Assembly: GCA_900466605.1 (NCBI GenBank)
Contig: UBMU01000012.1
Coordinates: 124,001 to 188,000, forward strand
From: Hyphomicrobiales bacterium
GTDB lineage: Bacteria; Pseudomonadota; Alphaproteobacteria; Rhizobiales; Rhizobiaceae
Direction: 5' to 3'
DNA: 64,000 nucleotides
This document shows, one piece after another, positions 45,252-54,313 of this stretch (within the stretch, counting starts at the first letter, position 1; every line of letters starts with the position of its first letter). The notes under the pieces were generated by a model. The model was not told where the DNA came from. It saw nothing but the letters and a program-made list of their open reading frames with translations, and made no database searches. The position numbers were made by a program, and so were the translations under genes.

Positions 45252-45649
45252 CACTCGGCCTTTCATAGTGGGGAACAGGAAGAGAGAATTATGAGATGGT
45301 CGAACGGCAGTAAAGAGCAAAGCAGTTATCTCAGAACTCTCCGGTGAGGACCTAATACTACCTCGGCGACAGTCATCTGTGACAGCGTTGCAATGGCAAA
45401 TCATTTAGAAAGACGAACCGCACTCAACCGTTGCCGTAAATCTCGTCATCGTTCCGGCCGTGGGACGCGGGTGAGGCTATCCCTGCAGGCGCTCAGGGCA
45501 GTTCTGACGAAGACCGGCATGTAAACGACCAGAATACATCGCCATGCTCTTCGCCATCGAAACTAGCAAAAAGCGGCCCGATGGGCCGCGGTGCGCCGAG
45601 CAGCGCCGGCAATTATTCCTTCACCGAGTTTTGAAACGCACTCCCAGCC
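45252..45649. other. Intergenic region with kinase terminator
   Basis: Holds the promoter of the glycolipid-binding gene and the terminator of the EnvZ-like kinase. Nothing else is recognised. Confidence 0.4.
45573..45589 (-). terminator. Rho-independent terminator of the EnvZ-like kinase
   Basis: On the minus strand: GCGGCCC-ATC-GGGCCGC followed by TTTTTG, a perfect 7-bp stem with a tri-loop and U-tract, 61 nt after the stop. Confidence 0.85.
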
Positions 45650-46888
45650 TCATGAGATGATGACTTCCGCAATAAGACCGCCCCCCGGTCGGCTTCGAAG
45701 ATTGAGCGAACCGTCCAAAGCAACAGCAAGCTGCTGTGCGATGGCGAGGCCGAGCCCGCAACCGGCAATTTCCTTGCTGGCGGCCTGCTCGATCCTGACG
45801 AAGGGCTGCTTTACGACCTCCAACAGCTCTTCGGCGATCCCCGGTCCGCGATCCAGCACGGCTATCACAGTCTCGCCTCGAGGGTTTCGCATGACGTTGA
45901 TCTCCGCAGCCCCTGAGAATTTCAGCGCGTTGTCGATGAAGTTCGACATGATGCGACGAAGTGATTGGGGCTTGGTCGATAGGATGCCGTCCACCGGGCC
46001 AATGACGGAAACTGCTCGTCCGGTGTCTTGATAATCGAAAGCGAGTGTTTCAATAAATGACCGGAGATCGATTTTCCTAAACTCCTCGCCCTTTACATGG
46101 GCGTTTCTCGCGTAAGCTATACCTTCCCGTACAAGACGCTCTGTCTCGGCCAAGTCCTGCAAGAGCTTTTCCCTCTCTGGGAAGTCTGCAGCCATTTCAG
46201 TGCGCAGGCGCATGCGTGTGATCGGCGTCTGCATGTCGTGGGAGAACGCCGATAGCATTTGCACGCGTTCATCCAGGTGCCGCGTGATCCTATTCCGCAT
46301 CGCGTTGAAGGCTTTCGCGGCCGCCGCGACCTCGCGTGGCCCGGTCTCACTTAGGACCGGACCTGGTCGGTCTGGCTCCAATGTGTCCGCGGCGGCAGCT
46401 ATTTCAGACAGTGGCTGTATCGTCTGCCTGATAGTGAAAGCGGCAGCCGAAGCAAACAGCAGCACAAAGGCCAAGTGACCGGCAAGCGTCATAGCGATTT
46501 TGTTGACGTCGGTTGCGGACCCATTGGCAACGCGTCCATTTTCCTGCGCGAAGGCGACTGGCGATCGAGAGCTTACCATTTCGCCCGCATGTCCGGCTTC
46601 AGTTGGGAGCCAGTCCTCCCAGTTTTCCGACTGAGAGACTGAAATTGGCTTGTCCCGGTTGTCTAGGACCGCAACCTCTGCCGACCGATATTGGGCTGCG
46701 GGATAGACGGGCTTGATATTTGTGAACGGTTCCCCCTGACGATAGAGCCCAACCGCAAGCACCCCGTGTGCAACAACCAACCCAGCTGTCATCATCATGA
46801 ACAGGCGGCAACGGAGAGATCTAGGTATCGCCAGCGTGAGGCTTCGGAGTGCCGACCTTTTCAGCGAATTTAGGTAGCGGTCAGTCAT
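45650..46888 (-). CDS. Membrane sensor histidine kinase, EnvZ-like, orphan
   Basis: A 412-residue kinase: TM1 (28-48), short periplasmic domain (50-132), TM2 (133-153), HAMP (154-212, ending AKAFNAMRNRITRHLDERVQML), His217 in SAFSHDMQTPITRMRLRTEM, N-box IMSNFIDNALKFSG, and G-boxes VLDRGPGIAE and GCGLGLAIAQQLA. The pattern matches the EnvZ/OmpR class. A cognate OmpR-type regulator would be expected next to it, but none is present; the only OmpR-type regulator in the window is the VirG-like one. It is followed by a strong terminator. Confidence 0.92.
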   Translation of the reverse strand: MTDRYLNSLKRSALRSLTLAIPRSLRCRLFMMMTAGLVVAHGVLAVGLYRQGEPFTNIKPVYPAAQYRSAEVAVLDNRDKPISVSQSENWEDWLPTEAGHAGEMVSSRSPVAFAQENGRVANGSATDVNKIAMTLAGHLAFVLLFASAAAFTIRQTIQPLSEIAAAADTLEPDRPGPVLSETGPREVAAAAKAFNAMRNRITRHLDERVQMLSAFSHDMQTPITRMRLRTEMAADFPEREKLLQDLAETERLVREGIAYARNAHVKGEEFRKIDLRSFIETLAFDYQDTGRAVSVIGPVDGILSTKPQSLRRIMSNFIDNALKFSGAAEINVMRNPRGETVIAVLDRGPGIAEELLEVVKQPFVRIEQAASKEIAGCGLGLAIAQQLAVALDGSLNLRSRPGGGLIAEVIIS

Positions 46889-47538
46889 TCGGTTCAGTTC
46901 ACATTTGGCTGACGAGGAAAAGGTGGGACGCCGACACCTGAGGGGGGAGTGCCAGCGTCAGCTCCGGCATTGCAGGGGCACAATCAGGAGCGTTAGTAGA
47001 AGGTCGCCCCACGGTACCAACTTATCGTTTCAGATTTTCAGGAATATGTTTCGTCTGTAACAACCCGTGGCCAGTTCAGCGGGCACCGACATACCCTCGA
47101 GCAGGGCCAAGCGCATGGGGACTTGACGAATACTATTGCGGCTCGAGGCGCAGCAGGCGCCAATTAGGCCATACCCGGACTAGGAATGACGATCACCAGG
47201 ACCTCAAAGATGGCGCAGATCGTGTCACGTATATGCAACGAGTGGTGATGCTGCCTCGGCGGTGAGACAGGTGCTTTCCGGCGCCATCGACGACAAGTGG
47301 GCTTCGCTACAGTCATTGTCGACCAAACACTCGAAGAGCTGCCCGTCCCGGGTTATCAGCCGGACGATCTTTCGGGGGTGCGTTCAAGTGGCACTCGTGC
47401 ACCTTCCATTGTTGAATTCGCACCACTGAGATGAGGGTTTCGACCCGAGGCTCTGTTCGGGTGATCGATGCGCCCCGGCGAGGGATCCCGACATCCGTAC
47501 CAACGACTATCAGGCGGCCGGGAGCGATCTGTGATTTC
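46889..47538. other. Gene-free stretch (650 bp)
   Basis: Upstream of the orphan kinase and downstream of the dehydrogenase. The open frames are short and unrecognised. A GGGGGG run lies near 46942. No hairpin or RNA gene stands out. Confidence 0.4.
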
Positions 47539-48477
47539 CTAAACCACCCTATGGTATGGCTCTTCGCCGCTTGCAAAACGAAGGATATTTGCGCTGACAG
47601 CGCCTGCGATCTCGGCGAGCGACGTGTTGGTTATACCGGCGGTATGAGGCGTTGCAACGACATTCGGATGGCGAAGAAGTGGGTCGTTCGGATCTGCTGG
47701 CTCGCTCCAGAAAACATCGAGCCCGACGCCGCCAAGATGGCCGTCCGCCAGACAATTCTCCAGACCGGTGCGATTGAGAAGGCCACCTCTTGCAATGTTG
47801 ATAACGACCGATCCCGGACGCAGCCATCTCAATTCCGTTTCGCCGACAAGATCTGTCGTTTCGGGAGTGTGGCGAACGCAGAGGATCAAGATGTCTGTCT
47901 GCGAAAGGCAGGCGTGGGCGTTTTCCATTGAATAGCATCGATCCAGAAGAAATTTGGATGCCTTTGACGGATTGGCATCTCGAGTCAGGCCGATCAGTCG
48001 CACGTCGAACGCCTTGATACGCTTTGCGATTGCCTCGGCGACCGCGCCCAATCCATAAAGGCAGACTGTCTGCCCCGAAAGTGTCCTGCCGGCCGGCGCT
48101 CCCAATATTCCTGAACGGATATTCTGTTGGGCGCGACCGCTCTGTCTAAGGAGCATAAGAAGGAGAAGAACAGCATGCTCGGCGACGGAGTCAGCGTTTG
48201 CACCAACGCCCGGGACGTTGGCGACGGGAATGTTGCGCGCGCGTGCCGCTTCGATGTCGACCCCATCAAGTCCTACACCGAACTGCTGGATAAACCTTAC
48301 ACTACCTCGGTCCATTTCAGCGGCGCCTATCCGCATCGCGCGGGGAATTAGTACGTCGACATCTTCCGGCATTTGGGCGAGATTGCCATCCCAAACAATG
48401 ACCTCGTGTCGGCTTAGTGCCCGGGTCAGATGCTCCGGCATATCGGGAAACGCGCGTCCGCAAAATACAATTTTCAT
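47539..48477 (-). CDS. D-2-hydroxyacid dehydrogenase
   Basis: A 312-residue NAD-dependent enzyme that reduces 2-keto acids to D-2-hydroxy acids or the reverse. It shows VRFIQQFGVGLDGVDIEAA, the nucleotide site VCLYGLGAVAEAIAKRI (third Gly of GxGxxG is Ala), catalytic Arg in INIARGGLLN, Glu in DVFWSEPADP and His in VATPHTAG. Start ATG at 48477, with a poor ribosome site. It could act in phosphoglycerate, glyoxylate or phosphonate-type metabolism; no neighbours help. Confidence 0.92.
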   Translation of the reverse strand: MKIVFCGRAFPDMPEHLTRALSRHEVIVWDGNLAQMPEDVDVLIPRAMRIGAAEMDRGSVRFIQQFGVGLDGVDIEAARARNIPVANVPGVGANADSVAEHAVLLLLMLLRQSGRAQQNIRSGILGAPAGRTLSGQTVCLYGLGAVAEAIAKRIKAFDVRLIGLTRDANPSKASKFLLDRCYSMENAHACLSQTDILILCVRHTPETTDLVGETELRWLRPGSVVINIARGGLLNRTGLENCLADGHLGGVGLDVFWSEPADPNDPLLRHPNVVATPHTAGITNTSLAEIAGAVSANILRFASGEEPYHRVV

Positions 48478-48826
48478 TTTAGACTTTTGCCTGCTTGTCG
48501 GTTACGTCGAGTTTCCTTCAGACCACGGCGGTCGGCTCACGGTATGTCAGAAACGGCGTTGTTGATTGCAAATGCATTCGATCTCGATTGAATATGTAAT
48601 CCACTGAGACAGAATTCGAATGTGAAGCTGGGCGCAGTGGCGACCTCCCTACAGGTTGCTAGACAGCATGGCGTCGCTTGCAGGGACAATTATCCAAAGG
48701 CTGGCAGGATGCTGGTTGATAAAGGTTCCGAAAGATCGGTGGCCGTAAACGTACTTCTTCGCTAGAGGGCCGTTTTCAAATTGGTTAATTGCGGAATGCC
48801 AAGCGGCACTCGGCAACGTCTCCTTG
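48478..48826. other. Intergenic region
   Basis: Promoter region of the dehydrogenase and trailer of the SDR gene. Nothing recognisable; the segment 48555-48620 is AT-rich. Confidence 0.35.
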
Positions 48827-49624
48827 CTACGGCGTCGCCCATGCCGACAGTTTTCCTCCGTATGAGCGCACGGCCCACCGAAACGATGTTTCCCCGAGTA
48901 ATAGGCGAAGGGGCGGGTTGGTAGCGTCAACCAGTGACAGGAGTGGCTCGACTGTGGAATGAGGGTCGCCTACCTCATCGGCAGTCAATGATGCGTGAAG
49001 CCGCGCGCGTGCGTCATCATAGTCGCTTAAGGGTTTTGAGAGGCGCAGTGAGGCGGCAGACGCAAATTCTGTTGCGTAGATGCCAGGTTCGAGGAGCGTC
49101 ACAGATATGCCGAGGCCTTGAACCTCCTCATGAAGAGCTTCCATCATGCCTTCAAGCGCCCATTTTGAGGCGTTGTACAACCCGATTGTTGGCTGTCCCA
49201 TGAGGCCGCTGACGCTGGAGACAGAGATGATGTGACCAGCGCCTTGGCTTCGCATGATAGGAAGCGCTGCTTGTGTTACCCAAAGTGATCCGAAAACATT
49301 GGTGTCGAAAAGGCTGCGGGCATCGGTTTCATTGATTTCCTCCAGGGCCCCGACCAGGCCAAAGCCCGCATTGTTGACCAGCACATCGATCCTGCCGAAA
49401 TGCTGGTGTGCTCGATGCATGGCGTCGTACGCTCTGGACCGGTCAGACACGTCGAGCTGAACCGGCAGGATCCGCTCGCCATGCTCCTCCTGCAACGGCG
49501 AAAGGCTAGCGAGGTCGCGGGCTGCTGCAGCGACATAGTCGCCTCGGGCAAGCGCCGCCTCGGTCCATATCCTGCCAAATCCGCGCGATGCACCTGTAAT
49601 GAACCAGACGGTTGTTTGTGGCAT
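48827..49624 (-). CDS. Short-chain dehydrogenase/reductase
   Basis: A 265-residue classical SDR: cofactor motif TGASRGFG, NNAG in LVNNAGFGLVGALEE, catalytic Ser in ISVSSVSGLMG and YNASK. The protein is full length with an end resembling the SDR group that includes retinol-dehydrogenase-like oxidoreductases. RBS AAGGAG is 8 nt before the ATG at 49624; the open frame further upstream has no homology. Substrate unknown. Confidence 0.93.
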   Translation of the reverse strand: MPQTTVWFITGASRGFGRIWTEAALARGDYVAAAARDLASLSPLQEEHGERILPVQLDVSDRSRAYDAMHRAHQHFGRIDVLVNNAGFGLVGALEEINETDARSLFDTNVFGSLWVTQAALPIMRSQGAGHIISVSSVSGLMGQPTIGLYNASKWALEGMMEALHEEVQGLGISVTLLEPGIYATEFASAASLRLSKPLSDYDDARARLHASLTADEVGDPHSTVEPLLSLVDATNPPLRLLLGETSFRWAVRSYGGKLSAWATP

Positions 49625-50076
49625 TTCGTTTCTCCTTTCGAAATTTGCCCCACGCCTCTGGTGGAGCGGTCCAGGATCCAACGGATCAATCCGAAAGTAG
49701 GGGAGGACAGTGACAATCGGCTTGAAATTGGAGTTTCCTGCTGTTCCTTGGCCACGGACCGGTCGACTGGACCCGTCCCTCCAAGCGCTCCAATTCTGCA
49801 AAGTGAGGATTGCGGCTTCGTTGCAAAGTAGGGTGAATTTGTTTCACGCGTAGGCGTTGGAAATAGAAGGATCCCAAATCCCGAGCGACGGCGTGGGCAT
49901 TCATATGCCCAACATCGTCGTAGCGAGTGAAGCGTCGCGATCCCGATTGAAAATGCCCGTTAAGCGTAACGCAAGAATGGGGATCGAGGGACGCTTTGAC
50001 ACGAGAGAACATCAAAGGTGCCTCCTGGGCGGCGGTTAGGACTGCGCCACACCAGGAGTCCCGCCACAGCCCGTTC
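49625..50076. other. Intergenic region
   Basis: A minus-strand frame (49686-50015) is open but not recognisable. Nothing else is supported; it includes the SDR promoter. Confidence 0.35.
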
Positions 50077-50859
50077 TCAGGACTTCGACTTCACGCCTGC
50101 CGCTTCCAGAATGAGATCTGCCACGGCCCGCGGTTGCGAGATCATCGAAACATGGCTCGATTCAAGTTCGACAGTCTTTGCACCCATGCGCTTTGCCATA
50201 AAGCGTTCCAGGTCTGGATTGATGGTCCGGTCGTTCTTTGAGACGGCGTAGAAGCTCGGCTTTGTGCGCCAGGCGGCCACGGTCGTCTTGCCGGTGAGGA
50301 GTTCCTTGTCGAACGGCTCCTGCACCGCGTAAAGAACGCGGGCCCTGGCTGTCGGAATATCGCCGGCGAAATCGCGGAGGAACGCTTCTTCGGTCAGTCG
50401 GCCCTCGTCTCCGTCGAACACAATGCCTGCTGATGCGGGCGGTGTCGGATAGGTTTTTGCAAGCGCCGAATAGTCTTCACCGGCATCTGGCGCGCGAGCT
50501 GCAACGTAGACAAGCGATGACACATTCGCGTGGACGCCAGCCTCGGTGACAATCATTCCCGAGAACGAATGTCCGACGAGGACCGTCGGCCCGACCTGGC
50601 GATCTAGAACGCGCTCTGCTGAGGCGACCGCATCAGGCAGGGTCGTTAGCGGGTTCTGGACGGCGGTGACGTTGAGGCCGGCGTCCTGGAGAAGCGGTAT
50701 GACTTCCGACCAGCATGAGCCGTCGGCAAACAGCCCATGGACGAGGACGACATTCTTGGCCTTCGGCATGTCCACTGCGAAGACGCCTTTTGGAAGGATG
50801 CTAAGAGCGCCGGCAGTTGCAAGTGCTCCAGTAAACATACGACGAGTCATCGGTTGCAT
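50077..50859 (-). CDS. Exported alpha/beta-hydrolase with Tat signal
   Basis: A 260-residue hydrolase with a twin-arginine leader (MTRRMFTGALATAGALSILPKGVFA). The mature part has VVLVHGLFADGSCW, nucleophile GHSFSG, and a His in ESSHVSMISQP. The family resembles small esterases of the EstC/salicylate-esterase type. The ATG at 50859 has AAAGGA at 8 nt, better than the two upstream ATGs in the same frame. Export before folding is implied by the Tat signal. Stands alone. Confidence 0.9.
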   Translation of the reverse strand: MQPMTRRMFTGALATAGALSILPKGVFAVDMPKAKNVVLVHGLFADGSCWSEVIPLLQDAGLNVTAVQNPLTTLPDAVASAERVLDRQVGPTVLVGHSFSGMIVTEAGVHANVSSLVYVAARAPDAGEDYSALAKTYPTPPASAGIVFDGDEGRLTEEAFLRDFAGDIPTARARVLYAVQEPFDKELLTGKTTVAAWRTKPSFYAVSKNDRTINPDLERFMAKRMGAKTVELESSHVSMISQPRAVADLILEAAGVKSKS

Positions 50860-50950
50860 GACGCTTCCTTTCATCGAGGGCGACCCCATTTGCAGGGTCG
50901 TTGGATCGGATGATAGGAAGCTAGCCGCGCGATCGTAACCATACGATGGT

Positions 50951-51223
50951 CTAGTCTTTCTCCTCCTTTGGTGGCGGATAAAAGTTCTGGTCTGGATAAG
51001 AAAGTGGCCGTACCGCGACGAGGCGATGGTCGGTCGCCGAAAGAAACTCTTCGATTTGCGTGGATGTTGCAGGATGTAGCTCGCGTCGGTGGCAGGAGCC
51101 CTGTGCCGACTTCACAATAACCTCGCATCCGAAGATCAGGTGGGGCAAGACATAGACTTTGTCGAGTTCACCAGTGTCAGACAGCTCGTCGGCTGGCATG
51201 AGCTTGATCTGCCCTACTAACAT
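50951..51223 (-). CDS. Hypothetical protein coupled to the ketopantoate reductase-like gene
   Basis: A 90-residue protein whose ATG shares a base with the preceding stop codon (TAATG), so it is translationally coupled. It has one short run of hydrophobic residues (VYVLPHLIFGCEVIVKSA) and a Pro/Lys/Glu-rich tail (FYPPPKEEKD); no family is recognised. Coupling suggests a shared role with the reductase-like protein. Confidence 0.55.
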   Translation of the reverse strand: MLVGQIKLMPADELSDTGELDKVYVLPHLIFGCEVIVKSAQGSCHRRELHPATSTQIEEFLSATDHRLVAVRPLSYPDQNFYPPPKEEKD

Positions 51224-52236
51224 TAGGCGGCTTCTGCACGGTGCACCCCAAGGCTTCTAAATCGCGCGAGCCCAGTGATTGCCTGGGTCACGGGCATCGC
51301 AATACCATGAAGCTGCGCCAGTTCGATTACTGCGTCGCAGATGGAGGCGAGCTCAAGTGGAGATCCGCGCTCGAGATCCTGAAGCATGGAGGTCTTCACG
51401 TCCCCCATGCTTCTTCCCGAATTGAGTATCGTGTCTGGATCGACTTCGAGACGTGCGCCATATGCGGCGATGACAGGAAGAACTTCGTAGAGCATCTGCC
51501 GGCTGATGCTAGCGAGGTATTGGTTTCCGAAATTCTCACGCAAGGTCGCGCCCGTGATCGCAGATACCGGATTGGAAATCAAATTGCGCACCACCTTCGT
51601 CCAGACCGCATCTCGAATACGCGACGTCACGCGGGTCTCGATACCGGCACCCATCAATATCTCAGCCAGTTTGTTGACACGGTCTGACGCCTGATCATCA
51701 AGGTCGCCGATCGTCATCTGAAGGGGGTTGAAGGTCCTTGCCGTGCCTGGTTGCAGGCGCTCAGCCGTTATCACAGTCGTCGTACCGACAATCTGCGGCG
51801 ATGGCAGGTATCGCTTCAACTCGCCACCCGGATCGACAGACATGATCCGTCGACCGCTCCATTCTCCAGCCTGCCCGTCAAAGTACCACCATGGAATGCC
51901 GTTGATCACAGGCACAATAAGCGTATTGGGGCCGATAACCGGCTGGACCGTGGCGGATAGTGCTGTCATGTCCTGAGATTTCGGGCAAAGGAAGAGGATG
52001 TCCTGTGTTGGAAAGTCTAAGGCATTACCAACCGCAACCTGCAAACGATGATCGCCTTCCCGGTCGATCAGTCGAATACCCTCTTGCCGGATCGCAACCA
52101 GGCTTTTATCGCGGGCGATGATGGAAACGCCAAAGCCCCCGATCAGGAGCCGAGCTGCAATTGTCAGGCCGATCGCACCGGGGCCGGCAACGCAAATGCG
52201 CAGAGAGTCGGTCTGTTTTTCGTGGAAGCTGTCCAT
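51223..52236 (-). CDS. Ketopantoate reductase (PanE/ApbA) family protein
   Basis: A 337-residue NADP-dependent reductase: VAGPGAIGLTIAARLLIGGFGVS at the N-terminus, then ILFLCPKSQDM, NGIPWWYF, a catalytic-Lys helix in VWTKVVRNLISNPVSAI and the C-terminal DLERGSPLELASI. PanE makes pantoate for coenzyme A, but secondary family members act on other 2-keto acids. The start at 52236 has AGGAG. The gene lies outside any pan operon, so it may be a paralogue with another substrate. Confidence 0.9.
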   Translation of the reverse strand: MDSFHEKQTDSLRICVAGPGAIGLTIAARLLIGGFGVSIIARDKSLVAIRQEGIRLIDREGDHRLQVAVGNALDFPTQDILFLCPKSQDMTALSATVQPVIGPNTLIVPVINGIPWWYFDGQAGEWSGRRIMSVDPGGELKRYLPSPQIVGTTTVITAERLQPGTARTFNPLQMTIGDLDDQASDRVNKLAEILMGAGIETRVTSRIRDAVWTKVVRNLISNPVSAITGATLRENFGNQYLASISRQMLYEVLPVIAAYGARLEVDPDTILNSGRSMGDVKTSMLQDLERGSPLELASICDAVIELAQLHGIAMPVTQAITGLARFRSLGVHRAEAA

Positions 52237-52366
52237 GTGTACTCCTGCTTGATGGAGACAAGTTTCCACACTCGTGTTTCGCCATCTATTTCAGCTGCCT
52301 CCAAAAAAGCTACACTTGTCACGAATGGGTTTTTCAAGATCCGCAAGAGGAAGACCTCAAGTAGGC

Positions 52367-53629
52367 TCAATCCTCGCAGACCTTGAGCAGGGTTTCGATA
52401 AGCGCATCCAGGAGCGGCGCCTGATAAGATGGTGTCGCTTCGATGAAGCGCATGACACTTGTTGAGGTGGCCACTCCAATGAAGCGCTCTTCGTTCAATC
52501 GTGCCTGACCCACCGGCCCCCATATGGCTTCAAGCTCGACGTCACCAATTCGGTCGGGAACCGAAAGTCTGCCAAGATTGGATACCACGGCATTGTAACC
52601 CAGCGTCCCAAGCAGACCGGAGGCGATTCGGGGGTCGCAGCGCGGCCCGATCAATCGTTCCAGGGCCCGGTTGGTTTGCTGAACCCTCTCCGGCTTGCGC
52701 AGTTCGTTCAACTGGGCTCCGAATTTCCGCGACAGGGCCCAGAAGTTAAGGAGTGAAGCGTCAGATAACGTCAGTGTTCCGGCAATCGCACGCATGGCAC
52801 ACTCCTTGGCGGAGAGCCCCAAAACAGGTCGTAGGTTGACCGGATTTAGGATTGTGTAGTCGCGTCTTGCCTCTCGCATACCTGCAGCAATTGCAAGGGC
52901 CGTACAAATGGCGCTGTTAACGGTCGTACCATTACTGCGCGCGATTTCTCTAAGGCGTTCGGCAAAAGCGATCTCGAGCGTCGCAGTTCCCACGGACACC
53001 TTGTCATCCTTGAAACGCCGCCAAAGTGGGCGCTCGGCAATATCGAGCAGTGTTGCTTCGTCCGGGATGGCCATGGCAACTTTGTCAAAGCCATCCTGCG
53101 ACAAAAATCCTCCGGCTTGGAAGGTGCGCTCGTTGATCGCGTCCGGCGTTCCGAGTGGCTCGATAATCTCGCCTGCCAAGGCACGCATCAAGTCCTCCAC
53201 GACAGCAATTCCCGCCATGCCGTCGGCGATCGCATGGTGAAAGGTCAAAACCACAGTAGCTCCGCTCGAAGCGTGCAATACTTTCGCCCTGTAAAGTGGC
53301 CCCTTATCGGAAAAACAGGCCTCCAACTCTCCCTCAACAACTTCAGTCCAGTGACAAGACCGGTCATGGGGCAGGATCACAGCCTCGATCGCCCGTTCGC
53401 AATCATAAAAGAGCGGTCCCCACCGATTGTCCTGGCAAACGTTTGCGCGCAGCAGTGGGTGTCTGGATTGTAGAGAGCGAAGCGCTCTGAGAAAGCAATC
53501 AGGTGATCGCCGCACCTTGATTTGGGCGACAACACAGAAATGACGGGGATGGGCGAGAGAGTAATGATACATCAGCCGCTCATCGGCCCCAAGCGCACGC
53601 AAGGTTGATCGGTTCCGTTGATTTCTCAT
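52367..53629 (-). CDS. Condensation-domain acyltransferase (PapA5 / wax-ester-synthase-like fold)
   Basis: A 420-residue CoA- or carrier-dependent acyltransferase: the HHxxxDG catalytic motif appears as TFHHAIADGMAG (about residues 132-138), followed by a conserved core NPVNLRPVLGL and YNAVVSNLGRL, which matches the DFG-less PapA5-type or phthiocerol dimycocerosyltransferase-like enzymes. It would esterify an alcohol or amine with an acyl thioester. No carrier protein or NRPS/PKS is nearby, which is unusual. It lies 130 bp upstream (in transcription) of the ketopantoate reductase-like gene. Confidence 0.85.
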   Translation of the reverse strand: MRNQRNRSTLRALGADERLMYHYSLAHPRHFCVVAQIKVRRSPDCFLRALRSLQSRHPLLRANVCQDNRWGPLFYDCERAIEAVILPHDRSCHWTEVVEGELEACFSDKGPLYRAKVLHASSGATVVLTFHHAIADGMAGIAVVEDLMRALAGEIIEPLGTPDAINERTFQAGGFLSQDGFDKVAMAIPDEATLLDIAERPLWRRFKDDKVSVGTATLEIAFAERLREIARSNGTTVNSAICTALAIAAGMREARRDYTILNPVNLRPVLGLSAKECAMRAIAGTLTLSDASLLNFWALSRKFGAQLNELRKPERVQQTNRALERLIGPRCDPRIASGLLGTLGYNAVVSNLGRLSVPDRIGDVELEAIWGPVGQARLNEERFIGVATSTSVMRFIEATPSYQAPLLDALIETLLKVCED

Positions 53630-53843
53630 GGATGCACTTCCGCAATTTATTCGGCTCGCGGTAGTGGTGCTACGCTTTTATCTCGCGGTGATTTCCGCCG
53701 GAGATTTTCAGGTTTCATATGAAGCCGGTCTCACCCTTGGGAAACCGTTGAATTGGCTCAGCGAGAATTACTTCCGGACATTCCTGGCGATCCGGCTGCG
53801 CGATGCGGACATCGATCTCGCATATCCGCATAGCTCACTTGCA

Positions 53844-53876
53844 CAAAAAATGTTTCTCAATTGGTCAAAAAATGTT
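53844..53876. repeat. Direct repeat CAAAAAATGTT, two copies 22 bp apart
   Basis: Copies at 53844-53854 and 53866-53876. The 22-bp spacing is two helical turns, putting both A-tracts on one face of the DNA. It sits just upstream of the candidate small RNA. Confidence 0.45.
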
Positions 53877-54000
53877 CATAGTGCCTACAGCTGATGCTTA
53901 TGGCGGTGTCCTCCCAGTTCCGCTGCAGCAGCTGTTCCCCTCTGGAGGTTTTGACCTTCACATCTCATGGGCCGCGGTTTTCCGCTGGCCCATTTTTTTT
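53870..54000 (+). ncRNA. Candidate small RNA ending at a strong terminator
   Basis: The plus-strand terminator at 53967-54000 has no credible coding gene upstream on its strand (the flanking acyltransferase is on the minus strand). The 100 nt before it contain pyrimidine-rich, anti-Shine-Dalgarno-like segments (GTCCTCCCAG near 53911 and TTCCCCTCTGG near 53937) and short inverted repeats. This is the layout of trans-acting alpha-proteobacterial small RNAs. The 5' end is a guess. Confidence 0.5.
53967..54000 (+). terminator. Strong rho-independent terminator
   Basis: ATGGGCC-GCGG-TTTT-CCGC-T-GGCCCAT with one bulged T, then an uninterrupted T8 run. One of the best terminators in the window, on the plus strand. 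Confidence 0.9.
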
Positions 54001-54025
54001 GAGCTCTGGCCCTCGACGGCGGCGA

Positions 54026-54044
54026 CGAGATGCTTAGCATCTCG
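54026..54044. other. Perfect hairpin CGAGATGC-TTA-GCATCTCG
   Basis: An 8-bp stem with a tri-loop, 270 nt after the CocE-type gene's stop and 26 nt after the terminator. No U-tract on either side. The remaining stretch to 54313 shows no gene. Confidence 0.5.
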
Positions 54045-54313
54045 CAGGGCGGAGCGTCTTCCGCGCATTGGGGGAGCATAAGATTGCAGAAAAGCATTGC
54101 CACATAGGCATCTCCACGGACCCGAATGCTTCTCGGTACAGCCTGGAGATTGGGTGCCGGCCCTTCAGGGCATTCGCCTGCTGGTTATTGGGAGATAGTG
54201 CTGCAGTCTGCGCCTTCTCACCGCGAATTCGAGCTCTTCACTGTATCAGGGCGTTTGTACACACATACCCCCGATTGGCTCACGAGCCATGAGATCGTGA
54301 GCCAACTGAGCCC

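Noticed and set aside
49686..50015. Minus-strand frame of 109 codons between SDR and hydrolase
   Set aside because: No ribosome site and no recognisable family; composition looks random.
53628..53894. Plus-strand open frame of 88 codons overlapping the acyltransferase start
   Set aside because: It starts within the divergent start codon, has no ribosome site and no recognisable sequence; an sRNA explains the terminator better.
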